A DNA stretch of 64,000 nucleotides from Rhizopus sp. PT2906 (Eukaryota; Mucoromycota; Mucoromycetes; Mucorales; Rhizopodaceae). The first letter of the stretch is position 1, and every line of letters begins with the position of its first letter. The notes under the pieces were generated by a model, which had not been told where the DNA came from, made no database searches, and worked only from the letters and a program-made list of their open reading frames with translations. Below are positions 1-11,255 of the stretch, one piece after another. Position numbers and translations under genes: made by a program. The stretch is from positions 1-64,000 of the forward strand of contig JAMYHX010000006.1 of the NCBI GenBank assembly GCA_025529335.1, read 5' to 3'.

Positions 1-2811
1 TTTCATCACTTATAGCCGATGTTATGTAATGTAAAGTATAATGTACTTTAGCTGTGCCAGGAATATGCTTTGAAACGCTTTCCACTACAGTTACTGAGCT
101 TCGTCGACTTTTTATTTTGTGCATGTCTTCATTTTCATCCTTATTTTGAGATTTACCAATTTTGTTCTCTTTAGCACGAAGGATCTGGATGACTTTACCA
201 GGTATATACAGCTAAAGTAATTGTATCAGCTATGTATAAAACATAGTAAAAATGTTTATAACCTACAGATGGATACATCGTTTCTGACACATTGTTCAGC
301 TTCTTCAGTCGTTCGCGGATAATGTCAAAGCAGACTTTCCGTGATTCTGCATGCGCTACTGTCTATAAAAACTCTAAGTATAAAGTTCTAATAGCTAAGG
401 AGCTTGACACTTACATTTCTGAAACCACCTAATGTAGTGTAAGTACTTATCGTGTCTAATATCAACTCCTTTAACTTCATAGCTGAGCCATATGATAACC
501 GTCCTACTATATCATCATGACAAACAAAGCTATCAATAAATTGCTCATACTTCTTTCCCAAGTCGGTCGAACAAACTGCTGCTGGGGCGTAATTGTAACA
601 ATGAACATCAAATAGTGGGTTATTTGTCAGTCTTCGTAGTTCATCTACATGATTTGCAACCATCATCATCAATAAACTTGCAGTGCCCCCTCCTAATGAG
701 TGTCCAGTAATGATGAATCGCTCTAATTCTTCATTGTGATGGTAAATATATCGAAATATTTGAGGTATAAGGCCTGTATAAAACCACTGAGCAGACGCCA
801 GCATGCCTGAATGAACTAACCCGCCTTTCCAGGGAACATATTCACACACAAGATCTGTAATTGCATCATAGAGACTCCATGTTCCTCGAATACTCAACAC
901 AATGGCCTTTCGCGAACGATCGATAGCTACATAATAACTAGGCTGAAAGGAGGCACCTTTGCGTAATGAATATTCATAGCCAAGAAGATCTTCTGGGTTA
1001 AGTTGTAAATATCGAATGATTGCCATTCTATTGGATCTACGATCCTTGAATCCACGCACATACTGACCGTAAGCGCCCAAGTAACATAACCCACGCCATC
1101 CGTAAGCAATCAGTGCAAAGCCAAAGTAATGACAGGCATCATCGATGAAGGCTATATTCTGTATCGGCTTTGAAAAAGGCGGCATCGGTTGCAGCTCGTA
1201 AAACTTTTGAATGATTAACGCTGCCTTCAGCATCTGAAGTCCAGTGGCTCGAAATCCTTGTCCGAATGCATTTGCTGTTTTGATGATTGCTCTCACCATG
1301 GCTCTCGTCTGTTTACTAACCACCATACCAATCAGTTTATCGACCATAGGATGGGATAATGCAACGTCGTCAAATGAGTCTTGCATCCACTGTGAGGCAA
1401 AGTTTCTATCACCAAAATTGACGCTATGAATAATGTGCTCTGCCTTTTTACGCGCCTTATGGCTGACTTTGTGGTGCTCTTTATGAGATGCACTGTCCAT
1501 ATTGTCTGGATTAAAATGAATATGATCGTCAGAGTCTGTTTGCGAGAATCCATAACGTCTGCCTCTTGTTGACTTTGGGAAATCGTTCAACGACTTAAAA
1601 AGCCAGTAAATGTGACAATGATGTTCCTGCATTTGTTTTTGATTCATATGTTCTTGAGATGATGATCGAGACGGAGGTTGTGACGACCCATGATGAGGAT
1701 ATGTATTGTATGCAGTATTGCCATGGATATCATTTACAATACCTTGCTCGGATGGTATACGAGTAGACATGATGCGAGTTAATCTTTTTTGGAATATCTC
1801 ACTCACGTCATTCTGGTTTCGTACCAAGTCGCTTCGACCATAGGATGTCCTTCTTTCTTGCGCTTGATTTGTTGAATGAAATGATATATCACTGCTACTA
1901 CTGGCTATAGAAAGCTGCGAGGAAGCTGTATCTCCCTTTTCTGATAAACTTGGCAAGCATCTTGGTGAATCAACAGGGTGTTGAAATTGATATCTGATTC
2001 TAACTTGTACAGATCCTATTAGATGAAGGTCTCCAACATTTTTGGAAATAGTAGTTTTATCAATGATATTGGACAAGACTGGCTTATAATCTGCTGGTAG
2101 TAAACGATGCGAACGATATTCGTAAATAGGTAAAAAACTTAAGAGTAAAATTAGATCATGTTGTATAAATAGTAGCAAAGGGGATTATTTACGTTACGAA
2201 TATCTTTTCTCTTCCAGAGAGACTTGATAGCTTCAACTTTGCTTTACCTATGTGTTTCATAGCAGATGGCCATATTTTATGTGGTTTATCATACAAATCA
2301 AACTTTTGTACCATTAGCGTATGCATGTATATATGTATGTAACCTACCTCGATCGTGTTGAATAACTGAGCATGATAGGATACTCTGAATACAAACCCTT
2401 CGTTCCATTCACCTGTTGGAGTATCCGCACATTTGGAGAAATATTGATCAGCGCCCATCCTTACTCTCATTTGTGGTCTTTTGACTTTTATATAAGATCT
2501 TATATTTAACAGGTCAACCTTTGGGATGCATAATTTCTTTATTTAGATTATACAAAAACCGACATAATTTGATTATAACTTGCCTGTAGTATATTCGTAT
2601 CATGTGAGTTACTATGTGCTTCTTGATATATAGTCCACTCCTTCTTGAGTTTATTTAAGTCAGGAACAGATATGCTTCTAGATTGTCTACTATTCAACCA
2701 CAACTGAAGCTCTGTTGGCTTTGACTTGTGTAATAGAGATATATGTCGTGATGGCTTTGGCCTGTTATAAAATCCATCTTCGATGTTGCTTTTGGCCATC
2801 ATGTTATCCAT
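1..2811 (-). CDS. C2-domain sn-1-type diacylglycerol lipase (class 3 lipase), C-terminus beyond the left edge
   Basis: Hydrolyses acyl chains from diacylglycerol, by family. Six exons with consistent phases can be read: 2811-2580, 2484-2348, 2302-2193, 2137-415, 362-267 and 211 to the edge. The first about 230 residues include a C2-like beta sandwich (MRVRMGADQYFSK..., then a strand ending GSVQVRIRYQF). A long low-complexity Ser/His linker follows. The alpha/beta-hydrolase part starts near the IVLSIRGTWS strand. The nucleophile elbow GHSLGGG has its serine near residue 640 (codon 697-699), and CHDDIVGRLS supplies the likely catalytic aspartate. The order C2, spacer, lipase and a PGKVIQIL strand after the Asp motif resembles animal DAG lipases and fungal homologues; unlike animal DAGL I see no four-helix membrane block at the N-terminus. 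The stop codon lies outside the window. Start chosen as the first ATG in frame with the C2 exon. Confidence 0.85.
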
Positions 2812-3177
2812 AAATACATAAGCAGCATATATATGACAAGAAAAAGAAAGAAAGAAGGAAAATATAGAAAATAGAAAATAAAAATGGAAAAAGTTAATTC
2901 TTTTTATTTGTAGGAAAATATGTTTATCCGTGCCAAATTTACAAAAGAAGATAATAAGCCTTTACAAAACATTTATTAAAAGCATAAGAAACCCTTTCTA
3001 TTTAATATAGTTTCTGAACCAAAAAGATAAGTGTGTTGGATATTTTATAAACAAAGTTAAATGTGTCAAGCTTGAAAAAAAAGAAAAAAAAGAAAAAAAA
3101 AAGTGTAAAGCATATTTTTAAAGCGCGCCGTCCAAAAATGAACTTGCAACAGTTCATGTTTGTGCTTTCTTTGCTAA
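2812..3177. promoter_or_regulatory. Divergent intergenic region, DAG lipase / kaptin
   Basis: A 366-bp AT-rich spacer between two genes transcribed away from each other, so it must hold both promoters. A purine-rich run (2840-2890) and an A/G tract (3074-3104) are visible. I see no gene or repeat family in it. Confidence 0.5.
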
Positions 3178-5129
3178 ATGTCATTCAACGATCTAACTAC
3201 TGCTGATGACAATCTCTTATTTGACGAAATACATTATGCACGATATGGATATGAAAGAACGTAATAAGAATCACTCTCATAAATAAAAGCATAAACTTAT
3301 ATTTGGTTAGCAATATCTATGGACTAGTAGCACTTGATTCACAACTGCTGACATATGTTGACAGATCAGAAGAATTCCCTTCAACTCGACTTGATAAATT
3401 ACCTGAACCACCATCTGCCGAATATGCTCAATGTACGTCATAAACCTGTTACAACTCTCTCTTTTTAATATCAAAGCCTAGTTTTGTCAAAACCTATCCG
3501 TCACTTTATAGCTGCTTCATCTTCAGAAATAACAGCGTTTATCTCTCGTGATGGTTATTGGAATTGTCTTAATATATCTTTAGACTTAGAAGCAGGTAGA
3601 ATTCATTGCAGAATATAACTAGGGTATGATATTTATAAACCTTATAAAAGGACGAACTGAAGTAATTGCTATTGACTGTGTGGAAGAAAAGACGGGCGAT
3701 GAAATAAAAACACTACTTGCACTAGCTATTACAGAAGTATATATCGATGGACAAGTGTGTATTTCTTTGCTTACAGAGATTGCTTCATAGAAAGTGGATG
3801 TGGAAAATGAAGAAACAGGATTATTATACAACATACGTTTATACAAACATACATCAAGTTTGAAGAACCCGTTTCTGGAGCAGGCTCTTTTTAACATCTA
3901 CAAGTCAAGTCAAGTCATACCATTATCTGCTGCACCTATGCAGATAAGCCATGTACAGTAAGAAGTGGGAGATATATTGTCATTTTTTTGGGCTAAAGTA
4001 CATGTGTGAGTAGAATACATTATGAAGGAAGAAGTCAAGTAGCATTTCTTTTGTCTTGCGTCGACGGAATTATTCATTTATATACTCAGGTAAGAACAAT
4101 AAGTCATGAACCTAAAGGAGAGAATAATCTAACCGTCTTAAAGGGTACTCAATCAGATGAATTCATCGAGCTAACGTCGTCTTTCTTCTTTCCAATGTTG
4201 GGAAAGGTATCAGACCACAAGATTAAGTAGGTTTATAAAAACTTGCTATGTTCCCTCTTTTTTTACTCATATCTTGACAATTAGCATTCTTTTTATGCAC
4301 ATTTTTGATCAATCCACAGGTGAAAGAGTTATATGTGCAGGCGGTCAAAACGGTGAAATACTCTTGGGATTCTATGATAAAGGTATGAATAATAACTGCA
4401 CCATCAAGTATTCACTCCAAGGATATATTTTATTAGACGGGAAGGAAATAAAAACGAATGCGATCAAAATATTCAGTCCTATAACATCAACCTTAATATT
4501 TCAACCTAGATCACACGGTCAGACGGATGAACTCCACTTGGTTGTCACTTGTGCAATTGAACAAGCTATTGTTTACAGATCAATCAAGACAAACGGGCTA
4601 TCAGTGAGTAAACCGCTTCCGTTATCAGGGAACTTTGATAGTGTATTATGTTCTCATGTAATGGATGTGGATTGGGATGGAGAAAAGGAAATATTGATTG
4701 GCACATATGGTAGACAAGTCATCATTTACAAACAAGGTATGTTTGTATGAGCACACTATAGACATGCTCATCCTTTTTTAAAAGTGACTGGCACACAATT
4801 CTATACCATCTTATGGAAAAGACAATTTGCATATCCAATATACCGAATAGTTCATCTTGACTTGAATAGGGACGGATTAGATGAATTAATAGTAACAACG
4901 ATGTATGGTGTACATATATTTCAGGTATAGATATATATAAAAAGAAGAACATGTATAATTATAGGTAATAATAATAATACTTTATGAGTAGCCAAACATG
5001 AAAAAGGCAAGAGACAGATTGCTTGAGGTGCTTCAATATGTTGAATCGACCAAAAAGAGAAAATATGAATTATTAATTGAATGGAGACATAGAAAAGAGC
5101 TTGAAAAGTCGATTGTATTTGAACGTTAA
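3178..5129 (+). CDS. KPTN: Kaptin homologue (KICSTOR complex subunit)
   Basis: Nine exons join in phase into a 491-residue protein: 3178-3260, 3311-3432, 3482-3595, 3651-3736, 3791-3957, 4011-4226, 4327-4736, 4785-4924 and 4992-5129. Human kaptin is about 436 residues. Matching landmarks run in order through the protein: an N-terminal TNIYGLVALDSQLL strand, a VAFLLSCVDGIIHLY blade, the signature GNFDSVLCSHVMDVDWDG followed by IGTYGRQVIIYK, a blade HLDLNRDGLDELIVTTMYGV, and a charged helical tail with RDRLLEVLQ. FG-GAP-like DxDxDG calcium-type loops (DVDWDG, DLNRDG) indicate a beta-propeller. In animals kaptin is part of KICSTOR, which holds GATOR1 on lysosomes so that Rag GTPases and TORC1 respond to nutrients; a Rag GTPase (GTR1) lies 12 kb away. 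Its stop codon is 8 bp from the stop of the convergent PI4-kinase gene. The TGA at 4748-4750 falls inside a 48-nt intron. Orthology rests on recognised motifs, not a search. Confidence 0.85.
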
Positions 5130-5137
5130 TCGCTGTT

Positions 5138-7343
5138 TTACCAGCAAGTAAAATAAGTTCTGCTTTTTACTAGCTCAATCGTCTCCATAATAACCGTTAC
5201 TTTCTTTAACACGACTTCTTCTTCATCTTCTGAAAAATCACCATCACTATCAAATGCTCTATCATGGCTTTTCCTCTTTTTGTTAAAGAAGCTGCCTGAA
5301 CGTCCAATGTCGATTGATAATCTACTCTTGACTTTCTGTTTCCATGTTTGATCTCGTTCTATTGGTGTTGTTCGGGTATCAATATTGGATATCGCATCTA
5401 ATGAATTTGACCTTTTATTCTTTCCAAATTCGCATCTGCTTTGTAATATCTTCTCATTGAATTCAATGACTATTTCTTCTTGATTGATAACTATTCTTTC
5501 CATTGCTACTAAATCAATAGGACCTGATGATGGATCTTTTAATGCTCTGATAATGTTAAATCCTTGTCCTTTTAATACGGCTACTTGTTTTTGAAACATC
5601 TTTTCATCAAAATCGTCATCCAATTCAAATAAGCTTCTCATCTCTCTGACTGTTTCTCTCCACCAAAGCGGGTCTGACAAAATAGGCAAAAATTGATTTC
5701 GTGTGGCTTCTGAAAATGGTCTATTCACAAGTGAATCAGGCATAGCTATCCAGCCATAAGGGTATGAACGCCATTGATCTGGGTGTTTATAAGGAAACGC
5801 AAGTCCATTATCAATGGCTGCAACATGAATATGACCTTGTTCATCGCCATCCTCATTTTCATGCAGACTACTGTAACTACTGTGTTTACTACCCTTCTTC
5901 TTCTTTTTTCCAGGACAGTATTTGATCATCCAATTGTCCAAACCTCTATCCGTATTTCTTATGAGATAGTCCAAAATGACAAGTTGTTCAAATTCACGTC
6001 TAAACTGATTTTGTAGCTGCATCGACCATCTGAATTGTCCCTCGTCTTGTTTACTATTCTTACGTGTACTATCGCTTTGTTCTCCTTCATCATCAGCCTC
6101 ATCATCATCCTGTACTTCATCTGTGGTCCCCAAACATCCACCCCAGACAGCTCGTCCTCCGATCAGACTACTTGTGCTACCTCGGCTACTAATAGCTTTT
6201 TCAATACCAAAAGGATGACTTTTGAAAAACACCGTGGCATCCTTGTAATTCGTCAAAAAGCATTGAAAGCTGCCAATCTTGGGTGGTCTTCTGTTGGCTC
6301 TTCTATCTAAATAATCATAATGAAACGATGACGAGGACAGATGAATCACGTCCGTGTAAGGCACGATATTAGTTCCTAATTTCCGGTCCATAAGAGAAGC
6401 CGCCGCCTCTGAGATGTAACCCAGGTTGGGAATCAAACATGACCTTCCAAAAAAGCACGGAAAGAGATGTCGATGGATCCATTTTGTCCATTTGGGATTA
6501 AGCCGACCATAGGGCTCTTCGTTTTTAGGCTTGAATACACCTACGATCTTGCCATCCATATTTCTGCAAAAATAGGATCCACTGGAGCCTTGACTGATGC
6601 GTGTAGGCTGCATATTATTCTCAATGGCTATACGTACAGACTGTACAATTTCCAGGAACTTTTCCGATGTGACGGGTATAGGATCTTTAAAGTGCTAAAT
6701 GAGGGGAGGATGAGTGATATGTAAAAAAAAAAAAAGTATATCAGATTACCCTATCTTCCTTTTTGTTTTGCTTTGTTAGTTCGTTTAATAAAGGAGACAT
6801 AGTCATGGTATCTGTTCCTTCTGTCTTTTCCCATTTTACAAATATCGAGCAAGTCACTTGATCAGAAGGGTCTATCTCTTCATCTACAATGTCAAAGAGT
6901 GAAGGAGTAGGTGATTTGGTTTGATGATGATGTCTTGTTTCTCCTACACCATTTTTGCCTCTATACCGTTTTCGACGTACGATGGCCCAACCGAGCTCGT
7001 TGACATTGGTTGTCGTGGGCATATTTCCATTTTGAAGGTCAGCGATAATCACAGGAGGTAAAGACGCAAAGGACGCAGCGGTTATTGCCATATCTTTTCG
7101 AAGGACAATCGGTAGCTTGGATTGGAAAAAGCGGCGCGTGGCTTCCGAGAAGGAACTTTTGGTTGGTGAGTGAGGTGTAGGCTGTAAGTTTTGCGATAAG
7201 TGAGGAACAACATGACATTCGCCATGGTGATTAGCTACCAAGACTGAGTTTGGGTGATGAACTAGTAAAAGAATAGTATTTTCGTCTTCTTCGTCTTCAT
7301 GTAAAGGTGTATAAGCTGCGTTCCTTGGTGTACGTTGGGGCAT
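5138..7343 (-). CDS. LSB6: Type II phosphatidylinositol 4-kinase (PI4K2/Lsb6 family)
   Basis: Makes PtdIns4P on Golgi, endosomal and vacuolar membranes, by family. Two exons, 7343-6750 and 6694-5138, join in phase to give 716 residues. The N-terminal about 200 residues are variable and rich in His/Pro/Thr. The kinase core begins with the nucleotide-binding loop RISQGSSGSYF, then the lysine strand VGVFKPKNEEPYG. The catalytic loop is LDYLIRNTDRGLDNWMIKY and the metal-binding loop is AAIDNGLAFPYKHPDQW; all expected residues are present. Acidic and Ser-rich insertions (DDDEADDEGEQSD and a KKKKKGSKHSSYSS stretch) lie before the catalytic loop and before IDNG. I do not see a CCPCC palmitoylation motif like that of animal PI4K2. 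The C-terminus carries a basic/Ser segment and ends in Cys-Trp. It is convergent with kaptin (8-bp gap) and divergent from the 128-residue orphan. Confidence 0.93.
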
Positions 7344-7481
7344 GGTCTATAAGAAGAAAAAAAATGAAAAAGAAAGAGATAAAAAAAGAGAGAGAGAAAA
7401 TGCGTTTTATCATGTGATGCGTGTTACGTCTGCAAACAAAAATCGGATAAAAGCCGAAAATGTACCACAAACTGTTTAATC

Positions 7482-7970
7482 ATGCTTTTTTATCACGAAT
7501 TGGTTCTTTCCTTGGAACAAATCATTGAGCATAATGAAATCCTCTTGGATGTTTATCTGAAGCAGGAAATAGAGCGCTGGTAAGACTGGATAATAAAATA
7601 CGCTTTATTTATAGAGTATATATATATATATAGCAAGGTTATGCTATCATTCATTGAGATGCATCATCAAGCTGCGGGTTTACTGATGAATCATATTCCT
7701 TCAGATCTATTCTTGTTTGAATCACTTCATACTTCTATTATGCATGTAATACAGTACATGACTAGTGTGCCAAAGAACATGTGTGGAGCGTACGGTGTCG
7801 CTTATTATCATTAGATGCTAACAACAGATTTGTATAGTACATCATGGAAGGCTGAAGGGATTACCTTTAAAAAGAGTGGACTTGTAGACATAAACGAGGC
7901 AATAAAAGAGCAAATTGAATTGCGTATGAATGCTTTAGGAAAGAGCTTATCAGCATTAAATAAACTATAG
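7482..7970 (+). CDS. Uncharacterised 128-residue helical protein
   Basis: Three exons (7482-7579, 7634-7789, 7838-7970) join in phase into a 128-residue protein. I do not recognise the family. The N-terminal half looks like amphipathic helices (LSLEQIIEHNEILLDVYLKQ, then MHHQAAGLLMNHIPSDLF). The C-terminal third is a helix rich in Lys, Glu and Leu ending in KSLSALNKL. There is no signal peptide and no membrane segment. The second intron is read from GTACGG to TATAG and removes an in-frame stop. The gene starts 138 bp from the divergent PI4-kinase start. Consistent phase across three exons and protein-like composition argue that it is a real gene. Confidence 0.6.
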
Positions 7971-8335
7971 TGGATCAAATGAACAAAAGGCTGAAAGCAA
8001 CGCTTCTGACGACATTTCGTTTCTTTTGTCTTTTAAAAATAATAAAACATTTACAGATGCAGAAAATATATAAAGGTCTGATGCTTTGCCTAAAGAGCTT
8101 GTTCATTGTAGTAAACAATAGAAGCACACGAAACCTGCTTTAACAAGCAGTAGCTATTGCTCTTACCAGATAATCAACACACCTCAGATATTCTTTTATT
8201 TACAGAAACATTCCTACAAAAAAAAAAAAATAACTACAAAGTTTCGCTTGAAACAAGTCTTAATGTCCCCATTTATTCTTGTAATAATACAACACGTTTA
8301 TTTATACAATTCTTTCTCTCTAAGCACAAATCTCA
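7971..8335. other. Convergent spacer with no gene seen
   Basis: A 365-bp AT-rich region between the stops of the 128-residue orphan (plus) and the enolase-superfamily gene (minus). It holds the 3' untranslated regions of both, including AATAAA-type stretches (8040-8048 on plus) and an A12 tract near 8219-8230. Nothing else is seen. Confidence 0.5.
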
Positions 8336-9705
8336 TCACTGTTTCTTATGTATCTTGCCATTAGGAAATGTATAATCTTCAATAGACTGACGTTTCATTT
8401 CGATAGAGTATCCAGGTGCAAGAGGAGTTGTGTATTTGCTATTCTTCATGACAACAGGATGAATAAAGTGCTCATGCAAATGATCAACGTATTCGAGCAC
8501 ACGGTTGCTAGTAGTGCCAGTGACGCATATGTAGTCTATAAAGGATAAGTGTTGAACATATTCACAAAGACCCACACCACCAGCATGAGGACATACAGGA
8601 ATGTTGAACTTCTTGGCCATGAGCAAGATAGCAAGGATTTCATTTACACCAGCAACACGACATGAGTCAATTTGGCAGTAATCAATAGCTTGGGCTTGGA
8701 ATAACTGTTTAAAGATAATACGGTTCTGGATGTGCTCACCAGTAGCCACCGCAGTACGAGGATATAGCGCTTTACGAATCGCGGCATGACCAAGGACATC
8801 ATCGGGTGAGGTGGGTTCTTCAATAAAGAGGGGTCTGAACTGTAAAAGATCTTGCATCCAATCAATGGCTTCTTGGACATCCCAAACCTGGTTTGCGTCC
8901 ATCATCAATACGCCATCATCACCAATTTCTTCGCGAATAATAGCGGCACGTCTGATATCTGCTTCTTTATCTCCTCCCACCTTTTGCTTAAAGTGTGTGA
9001 ATCCCTGTGCCTTGGCTTCACGAATAAGTCTTCGAACTTTTTCGTCACTATATCCTATATACAATAGGTCAAACTTCTTGCTATGAGAGTCCCATCCTAA
9101 GACTTACCCAACCAACCAGCAGATGTCGTATAACTTGGATATCCATGTTCACGCATTTCGGCCTCTCGCTGAGCCTTGGTGGGCTCAAGTTCGCGTAACA
9201 TCTTGATGGCTTCTTCAGGAGTAATAACATCTGTGATGTAACGGAAATCAATACACTGTACAAATTCTTCGGGAGTCATGTCAACCACCAACTTCCACAC
9301 TGGCTTGTTTACAGCCTTCCCCCAGAGATCCCAGATAGCATTGATGACAGCACCAGTAGCCAAATGAATAACACCTTTCTCAGGACCAATCCATCGAAGC
9401 TGAGAGTCACCCGTACAGATACGATGAGTAGCACGCATGTCAGAGACGAGGTCACTCAGTTTTCTATTGACGAATTTCAAGGCAAGTTGTTCAATAGCAG
9501 CGCAGACGACATCATTTCCACGTCCACAAGTAAAGGTCATGCCGTGTCCCTCGAGCTTTGAATCAGTATAAAAGATAACATAGGCAGCAGAATAATCAGG
9601 GTCTTTGTTCATAGCATCAGAACCATCCAAAAACTTTGATGTTGGGAAACGGATATCGCGGATTTCATAGCGAGTGATAACACAATCATTCAAAGCTTGA
9701 ACCAT
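8336..9705 (-). CDS. Enolase-superfamily sugar acid dehydratase (L-fuconate/L-galactonate dehydratase type, ENOSF1-like)
   Basis: Two exons, 9705-9108 and 9054-8336, give 438 residues, the normal length for this family. By homology it dehydrates an aldonate such as L-fuconate to a 2-keto-3-deoxy acid using Mg2+. The N-terminal capping domain includes FTCGRGNDVV and LRWIGPEKG. In the barrel, the lysine motif is FTHFKQKVG, the metal ligands are in LMMDANQVWD, FIEEPTSPDD and VATGEHIQNR, and the catalytic histidine is in VCPHAGGVGLCEYVQHL. GTTSNRVLEYVDHLHEHF completes the site. ENOSF1-type proteins share the long VCPHAGGVGLCE motif. Galactonate and fuconate dehydratases cannot be told apart here, so I leave the symbol empty. 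A Gfo/Idh/MocA oxidoreductase sits 4.9 kb downstream, which may or may not be connected. Confidence 0.9.
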
Positions 9706-10590
9706 TTTTTAAAGATGAAAAGTAAAGAAATAAGAGTAGGTGAGGAAAGTGTCTTTTTATATTCGAAAAAGTCAAACTAATTGAATTCATGCGTAACGGG
9801 GAAAAGGAGAAAATAGTGGAGATTTTTTTTCTCATTCATATTTTTTCCCGGGCGCGGAATAAGACGTTTAAGTCACAGTGTTTATCATTTAAAGCGGTAA
9901 AAGTACAGCAGTGTTAAGGGGGGGGGAATAATCGAGTTTATATTTATTTACATTTTAATCATTTAGCTTTCTTTTTGGTGTATGAGCTTATAGTGTAAGG
10001 GCATGAACCAATCGTAGCATTCTTTTTTTAAAGTTACCGAACCATACATTGTATTTGATAATCTTTGTGTAATGAAAATCTTTGAAGAGATATTTTTGTA
10101 CAGGAAAGCACTTGGTGCATTCAAAAATGCACATAAAAATAACCTAATGATACGGACGCTTCTTCTAGGCATTACATATAAGGCTGTCCAGTGGGATATT
10201 CTTTGATATAAAATACGAATTACTCTTGAATTGATCTTGGCAAACTGACCACATAAAATTAAAATACAGCAACAAAAGCATTTATCTCTTTTTCTTTTTG
10301 AAACTTTATAAAAGTCTCTTTTACATCAAGAAATAAGCTTAGCTTGACCCTGCACATTCAAAAGGTTTGTTGACGACATTACAGATAGCGCTTGTGACAT
10401 TAACCCTTTCGTGGATTTCCTCGTGCACGTAGTGTTCATCAGACATGATGTTATTGCTGATCATATCACTAAGTCAAATGAAAATGATATAGAAAAGTAT
10501 CTTATATCCTTGATATTCTGTTAAAAAGGTTTGAACCTGGGCTTGCTAGAGTAAGTAGATAATATAAAAGCCCTTTTATTAACACTGTTT
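9706..10590. other. Gene-poor intergenic DNA upstream of the dehydratase gene
   Basis: Holds the dehydratase promoter and AT-rich DNA with a G8 run near 9919-9926. At about 10375-10530 the plus strand reads through 48 codons (RFVDDITDSACDINPFVDF...) without a stop, possibly an eroded upstream exon of the degenerate gene that follows. I cannot support a live gene here. Confidence 0.35.
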
Positions 10591-10604
10591 CGAAATGTAT
10601 TTAT

Positions 10605-11255
10605 TTGCTTATTCCCTATAGTGGCGAAACCACCTGCAAAGCTAGCAAGTCCATTGCAAAAGAACATGAAAATATCTTTGGAAATACTATACCTTTGAAT
10701 AAAGGTTTTGGTCGTCGAATCGACCTTTTGTTGTTCACAAGAAATATCGAATTATCAACAAACGAATGGAAGAGAAAAAAGTCACTCAAGAATAATGCTT
10801 GATTCAACAAGCAAAAAAAACATCAGAATGAACAAAGCTATTCTCAGTAAACTTCTTGAGCTACCACTTTCTGAACATGACTCTAAAGCCATTTATACAC
10901 TTGATATGGACTGAGTTGGTAAATTGATTTCCTACTGCTTTCTAGCACATACATATATCTGAATAATAGGGTTGCTGACTATTTAAAAAATTCATAGGTC
11001 CACGTGGCTATAGGTTTTCTGTAAAGAATGTCAGCAATATCTTTATAGCCAAACACATCAGCAACTTGTCCATACCAGAATATTTACACTAATTGCGTGA
11101 CAATAAATTACAGATTGTTTGAATAGATACAAGGATAGCAACAATCCTCGTAAATAGAACTGCTTTAATACGTACTTAATACCTTGCTCAATAAGTCTTG
11201 AAGAGAAATGTTGAAAGAAGGCTTTCTTAGAGTGTGTTTGTAGCTTCCTTATCAA
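10605..11255 (+). pseudogene. Degenerate copy of an unidentified, probably multi-copy fungal ORF
   Basis: The plus strand keeps protein-like segments broken by stops and a frame change. Segment one (10605-10800) contains GFGRRIDLLLFTRNIELSTNEWKR without its first residues. Segment two, in another frame (10810-10914), reads KNIRMNKAILSKLLELP and ends at LDMD, where TGA replaces the expected next codon. After a possible intron, segment three (10998-11255) reads GPRGYRFSVKNVSNIFIAKH and continues in one frame through at least five stop codons. The order and spacing resemble a family of repeated hypothetical proteins in Mucorales genomes, which I recall only loosely. It is a decayed gene, not an active one. 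Confidence 0.5.

Noticed and set aside
3781..3790. In-frame TAG in kaptin exon five region
   Set aside because: It is the last three bases of the intron 3737-3790; the flanking exons join in phase.
4748..4750. In-frame TGA in kaptin, hinting at a pseudogene or a 15-nt intron
   Set aside because: A normal 48-nt GT-AG intron (4737-4784) with a T-rich 3' end removes it and keeps the frame into the TGTQFYTILWKR segment.
9963..10172. 69-codon minus-strand frame upstream of the dehydratase
   Set aside because: No homology recognised, no splice context and no support beyond chance length.
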